From the NCBI GenBank assembly GCA_025352375.1, contig JANXTL010000065.1, positions 1 to 46,813 of the forward strand: a DNA stretch of 46,813 nucleotides, written 5' to 3'. A program made the position numbers and the translations under genes. The DNA comes from Acetobacteraceae bacterium. GTDB taxonomy: Bacteria > Pseudomonadota > Alphaproteobacteria > Acetobacterales > Acetobacteraceae. Of this stretch, positions 30,494 to 38,564 are shown one piece after another (position 1 is the first letter of the stretch; each line of letters starts with the position of its first letter). The notes under the pieces are model-generated. The model did no database searches. It saw only the letters and a list, made by a program, of their open reading frames with translations, and had not been told where the DNA came from.

Positions 30494-31883
30494 CCCGTCG
30501 GCGCGGTGGGATCGCGATCAGCGCCGCCAGCGCCAAAGCTCCGGTGAGCGTCCACTGAGCGATCGCGAAGGCGTGCCCGTAGGCACGCTCCCCCGTGTCC
30601 CCCGCGAGGACAGAAAAGAACAGGCTGCCGATCGCGGCGGCGCTGATGGATGCACCGACCTGTAGCGCCGAATTCAAAATGCCGGCCGCGAGTCCGCCCT
30701 GGTGCGGCGGCACGTCGCCCAGCACGGTGTTGAAGAGCCGCGGAAAGGCGATCCCCTGCCCAAATCCGGCGAGGAATACCGTCGCCGACAGCACCCAGCC
30801 GCCGATACCCACCCATACCAGCGCCCCGATGGCAGCATAGAAACTGACTTGGATCGCCATCCCGATCGCCAGCAGGCGGGGGCGCAGGCGCACCAGATTC
30901 GAGGTTGCCAAGGGTCCCAGAAATAGCCCGATCCCGTAGGGCACGATGGTCAGCCCGGTCCATAGCGGTGCGACGCCTCGACCCATCTGCTGGTAGATCC
31001 CGAATAGGAAGTAGAACGACGTGGTGAAGAAAAACAGCATCCCCACCAGTACGCCGCGCCGGAACGTGGGTATTGCGAACAGGCGCACATCCACCAGCGG
31101 CATGCCGCCGCGCGCCGCGAGCCAAGCCTCGAAACGCAGGAACGTCACCCCCAGAACGGGGGCGCATACAAGTGCGACGAACACCCAGGCCGGCCATCCC
31201 TGATCCCGCCCCAGCGACAAGGGCAACACCACGCACGCCAAGGCCGCGGACAGCAACAGCGCGCCGCCGATATCCAGTTTGACCCGTTGGGTGCTGCTGG
31301 TCTCCGGCAACAGGTACCAGGCGGCCACGACCGTGGCGGCACAGAACGGCAGTTTCAGCAGGAACACCGCCCGCCAACCCCAATCGAAAGGGTTCCAGGC
31401 AATCAGCGCCCCACCAGCGAACTGCCCGATCGCCGCGGCCAGTCCCACGGCGGTGCCGTACAGGCTCATGGCCCGCGCCAGTGCACGCTCCTCGGTGTAA
31501 AGCGCGCGCATCGTCGCGAGGGTCTGCGGCTGCAGCAACGCCGCGGCGATGCCGAGGGCAATGCGGCCCGCCAGAAGCTGAACTGGCGATTGGGCCAGAC
31601 CGCAGAGGAGGTTAGCTACCGCGAACCCCGCCATCCCGATTATATAGAGGCGGCGGCGTCCGAACAGGTCGCCCAACCGGCCACCGGTGATCAGAAACAC
31701 CGCGTAGCCGGCCGCATAGGCGGATATCACGAGCTGCGTTTCCGCCGGGGACGTGTGCAGATCCTCCCGGATGGACGACAGCGCCACGTTGACGATGAAG
31801 AAGTCGATGGGCGGCAGCAGTGCGCCCACCAGCAACACAGCCAAGGCCAGCGAACCTGTTTTCGCCTTAACGGTGGCCGGCAC
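30480..31883 (-). CDS. MFS transporter, DHA2-like (EmrB/QacA type)
   Basis: A 467-residue membrane protein with about 14 helices. Motif A is 'GGRLGDLFGRRRLYIIGM' and motif C-like 'GTAVGLAAAIGQFAGGALI', then 'WGWRAVFLLKLP', typical of the DHA2 drug:H+ antiporters. The first helix carries the 'DFFIVNVALSSIREDL' (motif D1) signature. The GTG start at 31883 has GGAGGAG 7 bases upstream. Likely an inner-membrane efflux pump; no regulator or membrane-fusion protein is adjacent, so the substrate is unknown. Confidence 0.9.
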   Translation of the reverse strand: MPATVKAKTGSLALAVLLVGALLPPIDFFIVNVALSSIREDLHTSPAETQLVISAYAAGYAVFLITGGRLGDLFGRRRLYIIGMAGFAVANLLCGLAQSPVQLLAGRIALGIAAALLQPQTLATMRALYTEERALARAMSLYGTAVGLAAAIGQFAGGALIAWNPFDWGWRAVFLLKLPFCAATVVAAWYLLPETSSTQRVKLDIGGALLLSAALACVVLPLSLGRDQGWPAWVFVALVCAPVLGVTFLRFEAWLAARGGMPLVDVRLFAIPTFRRGVLVGMLFFFTTSFYFLFGIYQQMGRGVAPLWTGLTIVPYGIGLFLGPLATSNLVRLRPRLLAIGMAIQVSFYAAIGALVWVGIGGWVLSATVFLAGFGQGIAFPRLFNTVLGDVPPHQGGLAAGILNSALQVGASISAAAIGSLFFSVLAGDTGERAYGHAFAIAQWTLTGALALAALIAIPPRRRVRSP

Positions 31884-31965
31884 GTTTTCTCCTCCGCCTC
31901 AGACCGTTCTGGCGTCCGAGCGCGAAATTGAGTAGCGGGGACGGGTTCCCACGACAAGGCAGACC

Positions 31966-33120
31966 ATCATCGCCGCCCGCTCCCCGCCGCTAAGACGACT
32001 GGATCCGGAGGGCTACTACGCCCGCCTCGGGCTCGACCCGTCCGCATCGCCGGCCGACGTGACGGCGGCCTATCGGCGGCAAGCGCGCATTATGCACCCT
32101 GACGTGCCGAGCACCGGGGACGCCGACGCCTTCGTGGCGGTCAAGCAGGCATACGACGTCCTTGGAAACATCGACCGGCGCGCCGATTATGATCGCCTGG
32201 CTCGAATGGTCACGGAGGAGGAGGCCGAATCAGTTGTCATTCCGCGGCGCTGGCGCCGGCCCATGCCGGCCGCGCGGACCCGCCATCCCGGCCCGTCAGG
32301 CATTCCCGTTGCGGTTTGGGTGGGGCTCGTCATCGTCTTGTTCGTCGGCATTTTCGAGGTTGCCCGGCATCTGATGCAGCTACCGCCCTTGCCAGCAAGG
32401 CTCGAGATCAGACCCAACGCCCCCATCGTGGCGCCGCAGACACGAGAGGCACAACGACTCACCAATTATGGGCCGGCCCCTATTCAGCTGGCCGGAACGC
32501 CCAATTACTACATCGTGCCGGCCGCCGACACCGCTGTCCTGTGGCGTCAGGACGAGGCCCGCAAGGTCTTGGTCCCCGAGGGCAACCTGCCGCCATTCAG
32601 CTCGGTTCAGGCGGTGCGGTTGTTTCGGCAGAATGGGCTGGTTGAGGTGCGGGTGACCGATACCACGACCGGCTTCGTCGCAGCCGGACGTCTGGTGCCC
32701 GGCAATGCCAATGCCGCACACAATGCCTATTGCGCGTACAACACGGGCCCCGCCCCCGCCAATGGGGAGGTTCTTCACCTATCCCGCACCGGCAAGGGGC
32801 ATTTGGCGCTCGACAACCACACCACGCAGCCCGCCGTAGTCAAACTGCGCGACGCCTCCGGGTCCGCTATCGTAACGGTTTACCTCGCCCCCAGCGGACA
32901 CGCCGAGATCGACGGACTACCGGAGGGCCAGTACCGTCTCGATTTCGCGATTGGCGAGCTTTGGAGCCGCGCATGCCAAAGTTTCGCGGCCGGCATGCGG
33001 GCGCAGCGATCGAGCGGATATATCGCGCTGAGCGCATTGACGCGGCTGACCATTCCGCCCGACCTTGCGGGCGAGCCTCCACCGGCCGACATTTCCGACG
33101 AAACCTTCCAACGGGATTAG
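31966..33120 (+). CDS. J-domain protein with a membrane segment (start codon uncertain)
   Basis: The frame encodes a full J-domain: helix I 'GYYARLGLDPSASPADVTAAYRR', the 'MHPDVP' HPD loop and 'KQAYDVLGNIDRRADYDR'. A membrane helix follows ('AVWVGLVIVLFVGIFEVAR', about 120 residues in), then a roughly 240-residue periplasmic-looking domain of unknown family ('YYIVPAADTAVLWRQ...'). The frame is open from 31936 but has no ATG, GTG or TTG before helix I. GTG 32059 would cut helix I off. ATC 31966 (AAGG 6 bases upstream) and CTG 31999 are the candidates; ATC is shown here. Probably a DnaK co-chaperone anchored in the membrane. Confidence 0.72.
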   Translation: MIAARSPPLRRLDPEGYYARLGLDPSASPADVTAAYRRQARIMHPDVPSTGDADAFVAVKQAYDVLGNIDRRADYDRLARMVTEEEAESVVIPRRWRRPMPAARTRHPGPSGIPVAVWVGLVIVLFVGIFEVARHLMQLPPLPARLEIRPNAPIVAPQTREAQRLTNYGPAPIQLAGTPNYYIVPAADTAVLWRQDEARKVLVPEGNLPPFSSVQAVRLFRQNGLVEVRVTDTTTGFVAAGRLVPGNANAAHNAYCAYNTGPAPANGEVLHLSRTGKGHLALDNHTTQPAVVKLRDASGSAIVTVYLAPSGHAEIDGLPEGQYRLDFAIGELWSRACQSFAAGMRAQRSSGYIALSALTRLTIPPDLAGEPPPADISDETFQRD

Positions 33121-33125
33121 CGACC

Positions 33126-34025
33126 ATGGCCATCACATTGCAGGAATCGCTGCGCGGGCTGTTCTACGCCCCATTTTACGCGGCGCTGGCACGCGATGCC
33201 TACGCGAAGGAGGGGGTGGAGGTCACCTTCGCCTCGGCCCCGACACCCGGGCATGCCGCTACCAACATCATGGGTGGCACCGCGGATGTCTGTTGGGGCG
33301 GGCCGATGCGGGTGATGCAAACCTACCACCGGATGCCGGATTGCGACCTGGTTTGCTTTGGCGAGGTGGTCACGCGCGATCCGTTCCTGCTGGTTGGGCG
33401 CACGCCTCGGCCGGAGTTTACGGTGCGGGACCTCGTGGGGTTGCGCGTGGGGACGGTCAGCGAGGTGCCGACTCCATGGATGTGCCTGCAGCACGATTTG
33501 CGGCTGGCCGGTGTCGATCCGGCGAGCGTGACGCTGGTATCGGATCGTTCCATGGCCGATAATTGCGCCGCGTTGGCGGCCGGCGATCTGGATGTCGTGC
33601 AGGTGTTCGAGCCCTTCGTTTCTGCGCTTGTGGCTGCCGGAACCGGTTTTGTTTGGTACGCGCAGGCGTCGCGCGGCCCTACCAGCTACACCACTTTTTA
33701 TGCGCGCCGCGGCGTCTTGACCGCTCGGCGGGACGAGTTGCTGCGTATGGTGCGCGCGATTTATCGGACGCAACAATGGGTGGCCGGGGCGGACGGGGAT
33801 GAGATCGCGGAGACCGTGGCGGGTTATTTTCCGGCCGTGCCCGCCGACATCCTGGCGACCGCTTGCACCCGCTACAAAGCCCTGGAAATCTGGGGGAGGA
33901 CGCCGGTGCTGCCGCGCGCCGGCTACGATCGTTTGCGGGATAGCCTGGTGTCCGGCGGGTTTGTCGATCCGGGCACACCGTTCGAAGTCGCCGTGGACAA
34001 CAGCCTGGCCGAGGCCGTGCTCTAA
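33126..34025 (+). CDS. NMT1/THI5-like substrate-binding domain protein without signal peptide
   Basis: A 299-residue protein with the periplasmic-binding-protein II fold of the THI5/NMT1 type: 'FYAALARDAYAKEGVEVTF', 'GGTADVCWGGPMRV' and 'DNCAALAAGDLDVVQVFEP'. It starts at ATG 33126 (MAITLQESLRG) with no signal peptide or lipobox. Either it is cytoplasmic, or the export signal has been lost. No ABC permease or ATPase gene is nearby. It precedes an alpha/beta hydrolase by 15 bases and sits in one series with the J-domain and 2OG-oxygenase genes, so an enzymatic or sensory role is possible. Confidence 0.82.
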   Translation: MAITLQESLRGLFYAPFYAALARDAYAKEGVEVTFASAPTPGHAATNIMGGTADVCWGGPMRVMQTYHRMPDCDLVCFGEVVTRDPFLLVGRTPRPEFTVRDLVGLRVGTVSEVPTPWMCLQHDLRLAGVDPASVTLVSDRSMADNCAALAAGDLDVVQVFEPFVSALVAAGTGFVWYAQASRGPTSYTTFYARRGVLTARRDELLRMVRAIYRTQQWVAGADGDEIAETVAGYFPAVPADILATACTRYKALEIWGRTPVLPRAGYDRLRDSLVSGGFVDPGTPFEVAVDNSLAEAVL

Positions 34026-34040
34026 CGAAGGGGAATAACC

Positions 34041-34922
34041 ATGCCATACGTAACAACCAACGACGGGGTGCGGCTGTATTACGAGGAATGCGGCTCCGGC
34101 ACGCCCGTGATTTTCGTGCATGAATACGCCGGCGATCACCGCGCCTGGGAAACCCAGATGCGCCATTTCGGGCAACGTTATCGCGCCATTACTTTTGCCG
34201 CGCGGGGGTACCCGCCATCCGATGTGCCGAACGATGTTTCGTCCTATTCGCAGGCTCGCGCCGCCGACGATATCGCATCGGTGCTGGATGGGTTGGGCAT
34301 CGCCAAGGCGCATATCGTTGGGCTTTCGATGGGCGGGTTCGCCACTCTGCATTTCGGGTTCCGGCATGCGGCGAAGGCGTTGTCGCTGGTGGTGGCCGGA
34401 TGCGGCTACGGCGCCGAAAAAGGCGCGCAGGACAAATTCCGAGGCGAAGCGGATGCGATCGCGGCGTTCATCGATAATGAGGGCATTCGCGTTTTCGCGG
34501 AAAAATACGCCTACGGTCCGACCCGTGTGCAGTTCGAGAACAAGGACCCTCGGGGGTTCGCCGAGTTCAAGCAGCAGCTGTCGGAGCACTCGGCCGTGGG
34601 TGCCCGCAACACGCAGTTGGGCGTGCAAAGAGAGCGACCCTCGCTTTACGACCTGGTCGACCAGATGAAGGCGCTGACCGTGCCGACGCTGGTGCTGACG
34701 GGCGATGAGGACTGGCCCTGCCTGCAACCGGCCTTGTTGATGAAACAGACCATTCCGACGGCCGCCCTGTCGGTGATGCCGAACTGCGGTCACACGATCA
34801 ACATCGAAGACCCCGATCAGTTCAACCGCCTTGTGGGGGAATTCGTCGTGCAGGTGGATTGCGGGCGGTGGCCAATGCGGGATCCCCGCGCGATGGTGGC
34901 TTCTATCACGGGGATGAAATAA
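34041..34922 (+). CDS. Alpha/beta hydrolase
   Basis: A 293-residue alpha/beta-hydrolase fold protein. The nucleophile elbow is 'GLSMGG' with S96, the acid is likely D224 in 'TGDEDWP' and the base H251 in 'NCGHTINIE'. An oxyanion-loop 'VHEYAGDHRAWETQM' has Glu-Tyr after His rather than the common HG. The start ATG 34041 follows AAGGGG. It is placed between the THI5-like binding protein and a 2OG oxygenase; esters or lactones are plausible substrates but none can be named. Confidence 0.88.
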   Translation: MPYVTTNDGVRLYYEECGSGTPVIFVHEYAGDHRAWETQMRHFGQRYRAITFAARGYPPSDVPNDVSSYSQARAADDIASVLDGLGIAKAHIVGLSMGGFATLHFGFRHAAKALSLVVAGCGYGAEKGAQDKFRGEADAIAAFIDNEGIRVFAEKYAYGPTRVQFENKDPRGFAEFKQQLSEHSAVGARNTQLGVQRERPSLYDLVDQMKALTVPTLVLTGDEDWPCLQPALLMKQTIPTAALSVMPNCGHTINIEDPDQFNRLVGEFVVQVDCGRWPMRDPRAMVASITGMK

Positions 34923-34925
34923 CCC

Positions 34926-35894
34926 ATGATCCCAATCATCGATCTGACCAGCTACATGGCCGGCGGGGCTGGCGCGCTGGCGGCCACCGGCCGGCAAATC
35001 CATGACGCGCTGACCCAGGTGGGGTTCTTCGTGCTGACCGGGCACGGGGTTTCGTCCATGTCGATCGACCAGACCTTCGCCCAGGCGAAACGGCTGCACG
35101 ATCTGCCAATGGCAACGAAGCTGGCCCTGCGGCTGAACGAGCACAACAACGGCTATATGGCGAGCGGGCGGTATGCCGTCTGGACGTCCGACGTCAACAA
35201 AAACGACAAGCCCGATTTGAACGAGGCTTTCTTCGTTAAGCGGGAGCGCCCGGCGGATCATCCAATGCGCCTGGCGGGGCGGCGGTTCACCGGGGCAAAC
35301 GTTTGGCCAACCGACTTGCCGGGGTTTCGCGACACGGTCCTGGCGTATTACGCGGCGATGGAGGCGTTCACCAACCGGCTGCTGCCGGCGGTCGCGGTGT
35401 CGCTGGACCTCGATCCCGGGTTCTTTCTGCCGCATTTCGTGGACGATCAAACCAATCTACGCCTGTCGCATTATCCGCCCGTGGTCGCGGAGCCTAACCA
35501 GTTTGGTATCGCACCGCATACGGACGCCAATTTCATGACGTTCCTGGCGCAGTCGGAGGTTCCCGGGTTGCAAGTGCGGATGCGCTCGGGTGAGTGGGCG
35601 GATGTGCCTTTCATCCCCGGGTCGTTCGCGGTGAATGCCGGGGATACGCTGAAGCGGTGGTCCAATGGACGGTTCATGTCCACGCCGCATCGGGCGGTGC
35701 CTCCGGTTGGGCGGCATCGGTACGCGATTCCGTATTTCAAGGCGCCGCATCTGGACACGGTCTTGGCGTGCTTGCCGAGTTGCACCGATCCGGGCAATCC
35801 GCCGCGGTGGGAGGCGACGACGTACGAGGCTTGGATCACCTACTGGACGAATGCGAATTACGATCCGGCGCGGCAGCGGGACGTCGCAGCGTAG
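34926..35894 (+). CDS. 2-oxoglutarate/Fe(II) oxygenase, isopenicillin-N-synthase type
   Basis: A 322-residue dioxygenase. N-terminal 'IPIIDLTSY' and 'GFFVLTGHGV' are DIOX_N features, and the Fe ligands are H198 and D200 ('APHTDANFMTF') with H255 ('MSTPHRAV'). The 2-oxoglutarate-binding Arg is R265 in 'HRYAIPYF', where the usual RxS is R-Y-A. Such enzymes desaturate, hydroxylate or cyclise small molecules. It is the last gene in the series starting with the J-domain gene, 3 bases after the alpha/beta hydrolase stop. Confidence 0.9.
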   Translation: MIPIIDLTSYMAGGAGALAATGRQIHDALTQVGFFVLTGHGVSSMSIDQTFAQAKRLHDLPMATKLALRLNEHNNGYMASGRYAVWTSDVNKNDKPDLNEAFFVKRERPADHPMRLAGRRFTGANVWPTDLPGFRDTVLAYYAAMEAFTNRLLPAVAVSLDLDPGFFLPHFVDDQTNLRLSHYPPVVAEPNQFGIAPHTDANFMTFLAQSEVPGLQVRMRSGEWADVPFIPGSFAVNAGDTLKRWSNGRFMSTPHRAVPPVGRHRYAIPYFKAPHLDTVLACLPSCTDPGNPPRWEATTYEAWITYWTNANYDPARQRDVAA

Positions 35895-36434
35895 GGTCGG
35901 TTTCACGTTACATGGGATGTCGCGGGGATTTTTGTTTTCGGCCGGCTGCCGATCCCCCTCGCTTTGTTTCGGGGAGCCGGAACGACGGGGGCGAGAGGCC
36001 GCCAACCCTGCCGCCTCACGGTGCATGGCATCTTGCGTGAAAATACGGTCGGCCAGGGCAATCCGCCTCGGCCGGGTCTCACGGATCATCATCGTCAGCA
36101 GGCGTGCGGCCAACTTGTCGGCGAACAGGTCCAGGATGCCCTGGCATGCATACAAGTTCGCGGCCCGCGGATCCTCGGGCTCGGGATCGCCGGGAGCTCC
36201 AAAAACCTCCCGCAGTTCGGCGATCGGCCGAGCGGGGTCGGGGTAGGCGAGATCGGCGGCCGTCATCGCACGGAAGATGCGGCCGCGGCGCACCGTTCGC
36301 GAGACGGCTTCATTGAACTGCTGCCAATTCTTGCTGCGGCACGGGCCCCGATCATGCGCGGCGGCGATCCGGGCGCGGGTGTTCAGGGTACGTTTTAACA
36401 CTGCCTATAGTTGTTAATAAAGGAGAATTTTCGC
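35895..36434. other. Gene-poor stretch with a possible gene remnant on the minus strand
   Basis: 540 bases without a confident gene. A minus-strand frame opens at GTG 36401 and reads on through 35457, antisense to the oxygenase. Only its first 130 or so residues lie here ('MTAADLAYPDPARPIAELREVFGAPG', then 'GILDLFADKLAARLLTMMIRETRPRRIALADRIF'). This part has a protein-like composition; the rest is a shadow. It may be the 5' end of a gene whose 3' part was lost. No family recognised. Confidence 0.4.
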
Positions 36435-36563
36435 GTGATGGTTTTGTCACGGCCACCGGACGAAGTTGAACGGTCTACGGGCGCGGAGTGGTGCGCCAAG
36501 ATTTATCGGGATAAGGAGAGCGGCGCGCAGGCCGAGCAGCGGCAGCTGCTCCGGTTATACTAG
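36435..36563 (+). CDS. Small ORF (42 residues) closed by the 117-bp repeat
   Basis: GTG 36435, or ATG 36438, is preceded by AAAGGAG (36419-36425). The peptide contains 'STGAEWCAKIYRDKESGAQA', faintly like the N-terminal segment of FecR-type anti-sigma factors. The TAG stop (36561-36563) is the first three bases of repeat copy B, so the ORF probably once continued or ended differently. TATAGT at 36406-36411 could be a -10 element. Treated as a truncated gene or a small protein; expression is unknown. Confidence 0.4.
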   Translation: MMVLSRPPDEVERSTGAEWCAKIYRDKESGAQAEQRQLLRLY

Positions 36564-36677
36564 AGCGTGATCGCCTGAGGTTGACTACAACCTCGGGCGT
36601 GAATCACCCTCTCAAACAAAGGCTTAGACCATGATCCAACGCCGAGATCGCATGCAACCTCAAACGATCATGGTCTA
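36561..36677 (+). repeat. 117-bp dispersed element, copy B
   Basis: Identical in length and order to copies A and C. It differs from copy A at a single base in the centre of the first palindrome (GACTACAACC for GACTTCAACC). CTAG flanks are present on both sides. Its first three bases are the stop codon of the small ORF at 36435. Confidence 0.94.
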
Positions 36678-36700
36678 GGCGGCAGCTCGATGCAGGTTAA

Positions 36701-36997
36701 TCAGGCGGCTTCCCGCGCCAAAGCCTCTCCGATTTCCTTCGGCCGCCTGGCAATCGCCGTCAGGAACGCCGCTGCCGGCGCGTCCGGGACACGGCGGCCC
36801 TGTTCCCAGTTCTTCAACGTCGGCAGAGGAATACGGTAGGTATCAGCGAATTTTTGCTGAGACATGTGCAACTGGCGACGGATCGCGCGCACGTCGGGAA
36901 CCTCGACCGTATGGACCCGGACGCCGGACGGTTCTCCCCGTGCATGCGCGAGAACGTCGTTCAGGCTTTCAATCAGATCCTCGGTGAATTTGCTCAT
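36701..36997 (-). CDS. HTH-type antitoxin (HigA/MqsA-like, XRE fold)
   Basis: A 98-residue protein with an N-terminal 'SKFTEDLIESLNDVLAHARGE' segment and a helix-turn-helix in 'MSQQKFADTYRIPLPTLKNWEQGRRVPD'. This is the layout of the antitoxin paired with RelE/HigB-type toxins; such antitoxins bind their own operator and neutralise the toxin. AGCGGG precedes ATG 36997. Its upstream partner on the same strand (37002-37364) is broken, so this is an orphan antitoxin. Confidence 0.86.
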   Translation of the reverse strand: MSKFTEDLIESLNDVLAHARGEPSGVRVHTVEVPDVRAIRRQLHMSQQKFADTYRIPLPTLKNWEQGRRVPDAPAAAFLTAIARRPKEIGEALAREAA

Positions 36998-37001
36998 CCC
37001 G

Positions 37002-37364
37002 CTAGCTCCTACCGTGCAACAGCTTCACGGCGTCGACCACTGTCCGAACACGTCGCCGATCCTCCGGGGTCCAATTCTCCTGCTGTGCTTTGGCATAAAT
37101 CAGCAGGAGGTAGAGCGGCATCGCAGCGTCGTGGTAAAAATAAATAACTCGTACGCCGCCGCGTTTTCCCATCCCAGACCGGCTCCTCCCAGACCGGCTC
37201 CATCGGATTTTCCGGACACCGCCGGTATCCGGGATGGTATCTCCCGCCTCAGGGTTTTGCGCGATGTAATCGATAAACGCGTCCCGGTCCTTGTCCCCCT
37301 ACAGGTCGGCCGCCTGCCGGACGAATACAGCTGACTCCGCAACCGTGACCGGTCTTGTAGACAT
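37002..37364 (-). pseudogene. RelE/HigB-type toxin gene, interrupted by an in-frame amber codon
   Basis: Read from ATG 37364 on the minus strand, the frame is continuous for 121 codons except a TAG at codon 22 (37301-37299). The conceptual protein has 'RDAFIDYIAQNPEAGDTIPDTGGVRKIRW', 'GMGKRGGVRVIYFY' and 'LYLLLIYAKA', the core of RelE-family mRNA interferases. A 15-bp tandem duplication (37173-37202) inserts five extra residues just before GMGKRGG. The stop is 5 bases from the antitoxin start, the usual toxin-antitoxin order. Read as an inactivated toxin, not a real frameshift. Confidence 0.8.
37173..37202 (-). repeat. 15-bp tandem duplication in the toxin pseudogene
   Basis: CCCAGACCGGCTCCT is followed directly by CCCAGACCGGCTCCA, 14 of 15 identical. 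The duplication keeps the reading frame and doubles an Arg-Ser-rich segment (SRSGRSRSG) ahead of the conserved GMGKRGG. Confidence 0.85.
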
Positions 37365-37390
37365 TTCATTCATGGGCGTCAATGGCGCAC

Positions 37391-38560
37391 TTACCAAGCC
37401 GCATCCAACAGCATCCGCACCGTCGCCGGCCCCTCGATCTTCCGCGGGTTCGTATGAACCCATCGATCGTGCATCGACCCGTCCGCCACCGCGTCCATCT
37501 GCTCGGCTTTCATCCCCACCGCCCGGAGCGTCCCCGGCAAGCCCAGCGACGCGATCAATTCCGCCACCGCGTCCCCCGCGCTCAGATCGGGGCGGCCGAG
37601 CGCCTCGCTGACCCATTTTTGACGTTCGGCGTTTACCGACGCGTTGAAGCGCAGCACATGCGGCAGCATGATGCAGGATGTGTAGCCGTGCGGCACGTTC
37701 GCGGTGCCGCCGAGCACGTGGCCGATCCCGTGGCTGGCGCCCTTCGACACGCCGTTTTGCGAACCCATGATCGACATCCAGGCACCCAGTTGGCAGTCCA
37801 GACGGGCGGCCAGATCGGAGGGGTCCTTCTTCACCGCCGGCAACCCGCGCGACAGCAAACGCAACGCCTGCATCGACATACCGTCGGAGAACGGGGTGGG
37901 GTTGACCGAGCAGATGTCCTCCACCGCGTGATCGACGGCGCGAATGCCGGTGGACAGGAACAGCCACTCCGGCGTGTGGATTGTCACGGCAGGGTCCAGA
38001 ATGACCGTGCGCGGCATCATCAGCGCGTGGCCGTACCTTTGCTTGCGGCGATGCACCGTGTCGGTGCAGCCGGCGAACGAGGTGAACTCCCCGGCTGACA
38101 GCGTGGTCGGCACGGCGATGGATCGCACGCCGGGCGGTTTGACCGGCGGCCGCACCGTTTTCCCGTCCGGCGCAATGGTGGCGGCGAAAGCGTCGAGTTG
38201 GTCGGGGTCGCAGATATCGTTGCCGAGGCACAACCCGACCATTTTGGCGGCGTCCGTCACCGACCCGCCGCCCACGGTCAGTATCGCGTCCGCGCCGGCC
38301 GCGCGGGCTTCGTTCGCCGCGGCCACGACGTCGATCCGCGGGGTATGGGCGCCGATCTTGGCGCAGACGCCGGCCAAGCGGTTGCCGAGCACGCCGCGGA
38401 CCTCGTCGATCACGGCGGTTTCGCGGGCCAGGGTGCCGCTCGCCATCACGTAGACGGCGCCGGCGTCGAGGCGCTCGATCTCATTGGCCAACGCCTCGGC
38501 GAGGGGGATGCCATAGATGACGCCGTCGACCGGCGGGTAGCGATGGATGCCGCGCACCAT
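37391..38560 (-). CDS. Iron-containing alcohol dehydrogenase family protein (maleylacetate-reductase-like)
   Basis: A 389-residue group III dehydrogenase. The dinucleotide motif is 'LTVGGGSVTDAAKMVGL'; metal-site residues are in 'TGIRAVDHAVEDICS', 'GASHGIGHVLGG' and 'PHGYTSCIMLPHV'. The usual metal-site Asp before 'ALTHA' falls on Arg/Ala positions here, as in maleylacetate reductases and relatives that vary this site. ATG 38560 is 4 bases after the stop of the upstream dehydrogenase, so the pair is coupled. A longer in-frame extension to 38698 overlaps that gene and is discarded. Confidence 0.87.
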   Translation of the reverse strand: MVRGIHRYPPVDGVIYGIPLAEALANEIERLDAGAVYVMASGTLARETAVIDEVRGVLGNRLAGVCAKIGAHTPRIDVVAAANEARAAGADAILTVGGGSVTDAAKMVGLCLGNDICDPDQLDAFAATIAPDGKTVRPPVKPPGVRSIAVPTTLSAGEFTSFAGCTDTVHRRKQRYGHALMMPRTVILDPAVTIHTPEWLFLSTGIRAVDHAVEDICSVNPTPFSDGMSMQALRLLSRGLPAVKKDPSDLAARLDCQLGAWMSIMGSQNGVSKGASHGIGHVLGGTANVPHGYTSCIMLPHVLRFNASVNAERQKWVSEALGRPDLSAGDAVAELIASLGLPGTLRAVGMKAEQMDAVADGSMHDRWVHTNPRKIEGPATVRMLLDAAW

Positions 38561-38564
38561 TTTC

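Noticed and set aside
33117-35450. 777-codon open frame on the minus strand
   Set aside because: It lies antisense to three well-supported genes (THI5-like protein, hydrolase, oxygenase), is rich in Arg, His and Gln as expected from shadow frames in GC-rich DNA, and shows no motif.
35457-35894. C-terminal half of the minus-strand frame starting at 36401
   Set aside because: It is antisense to the 2OG oxygenase and Arg/Pro-rich; kept only as a possible remnant beyond the oxygenase.
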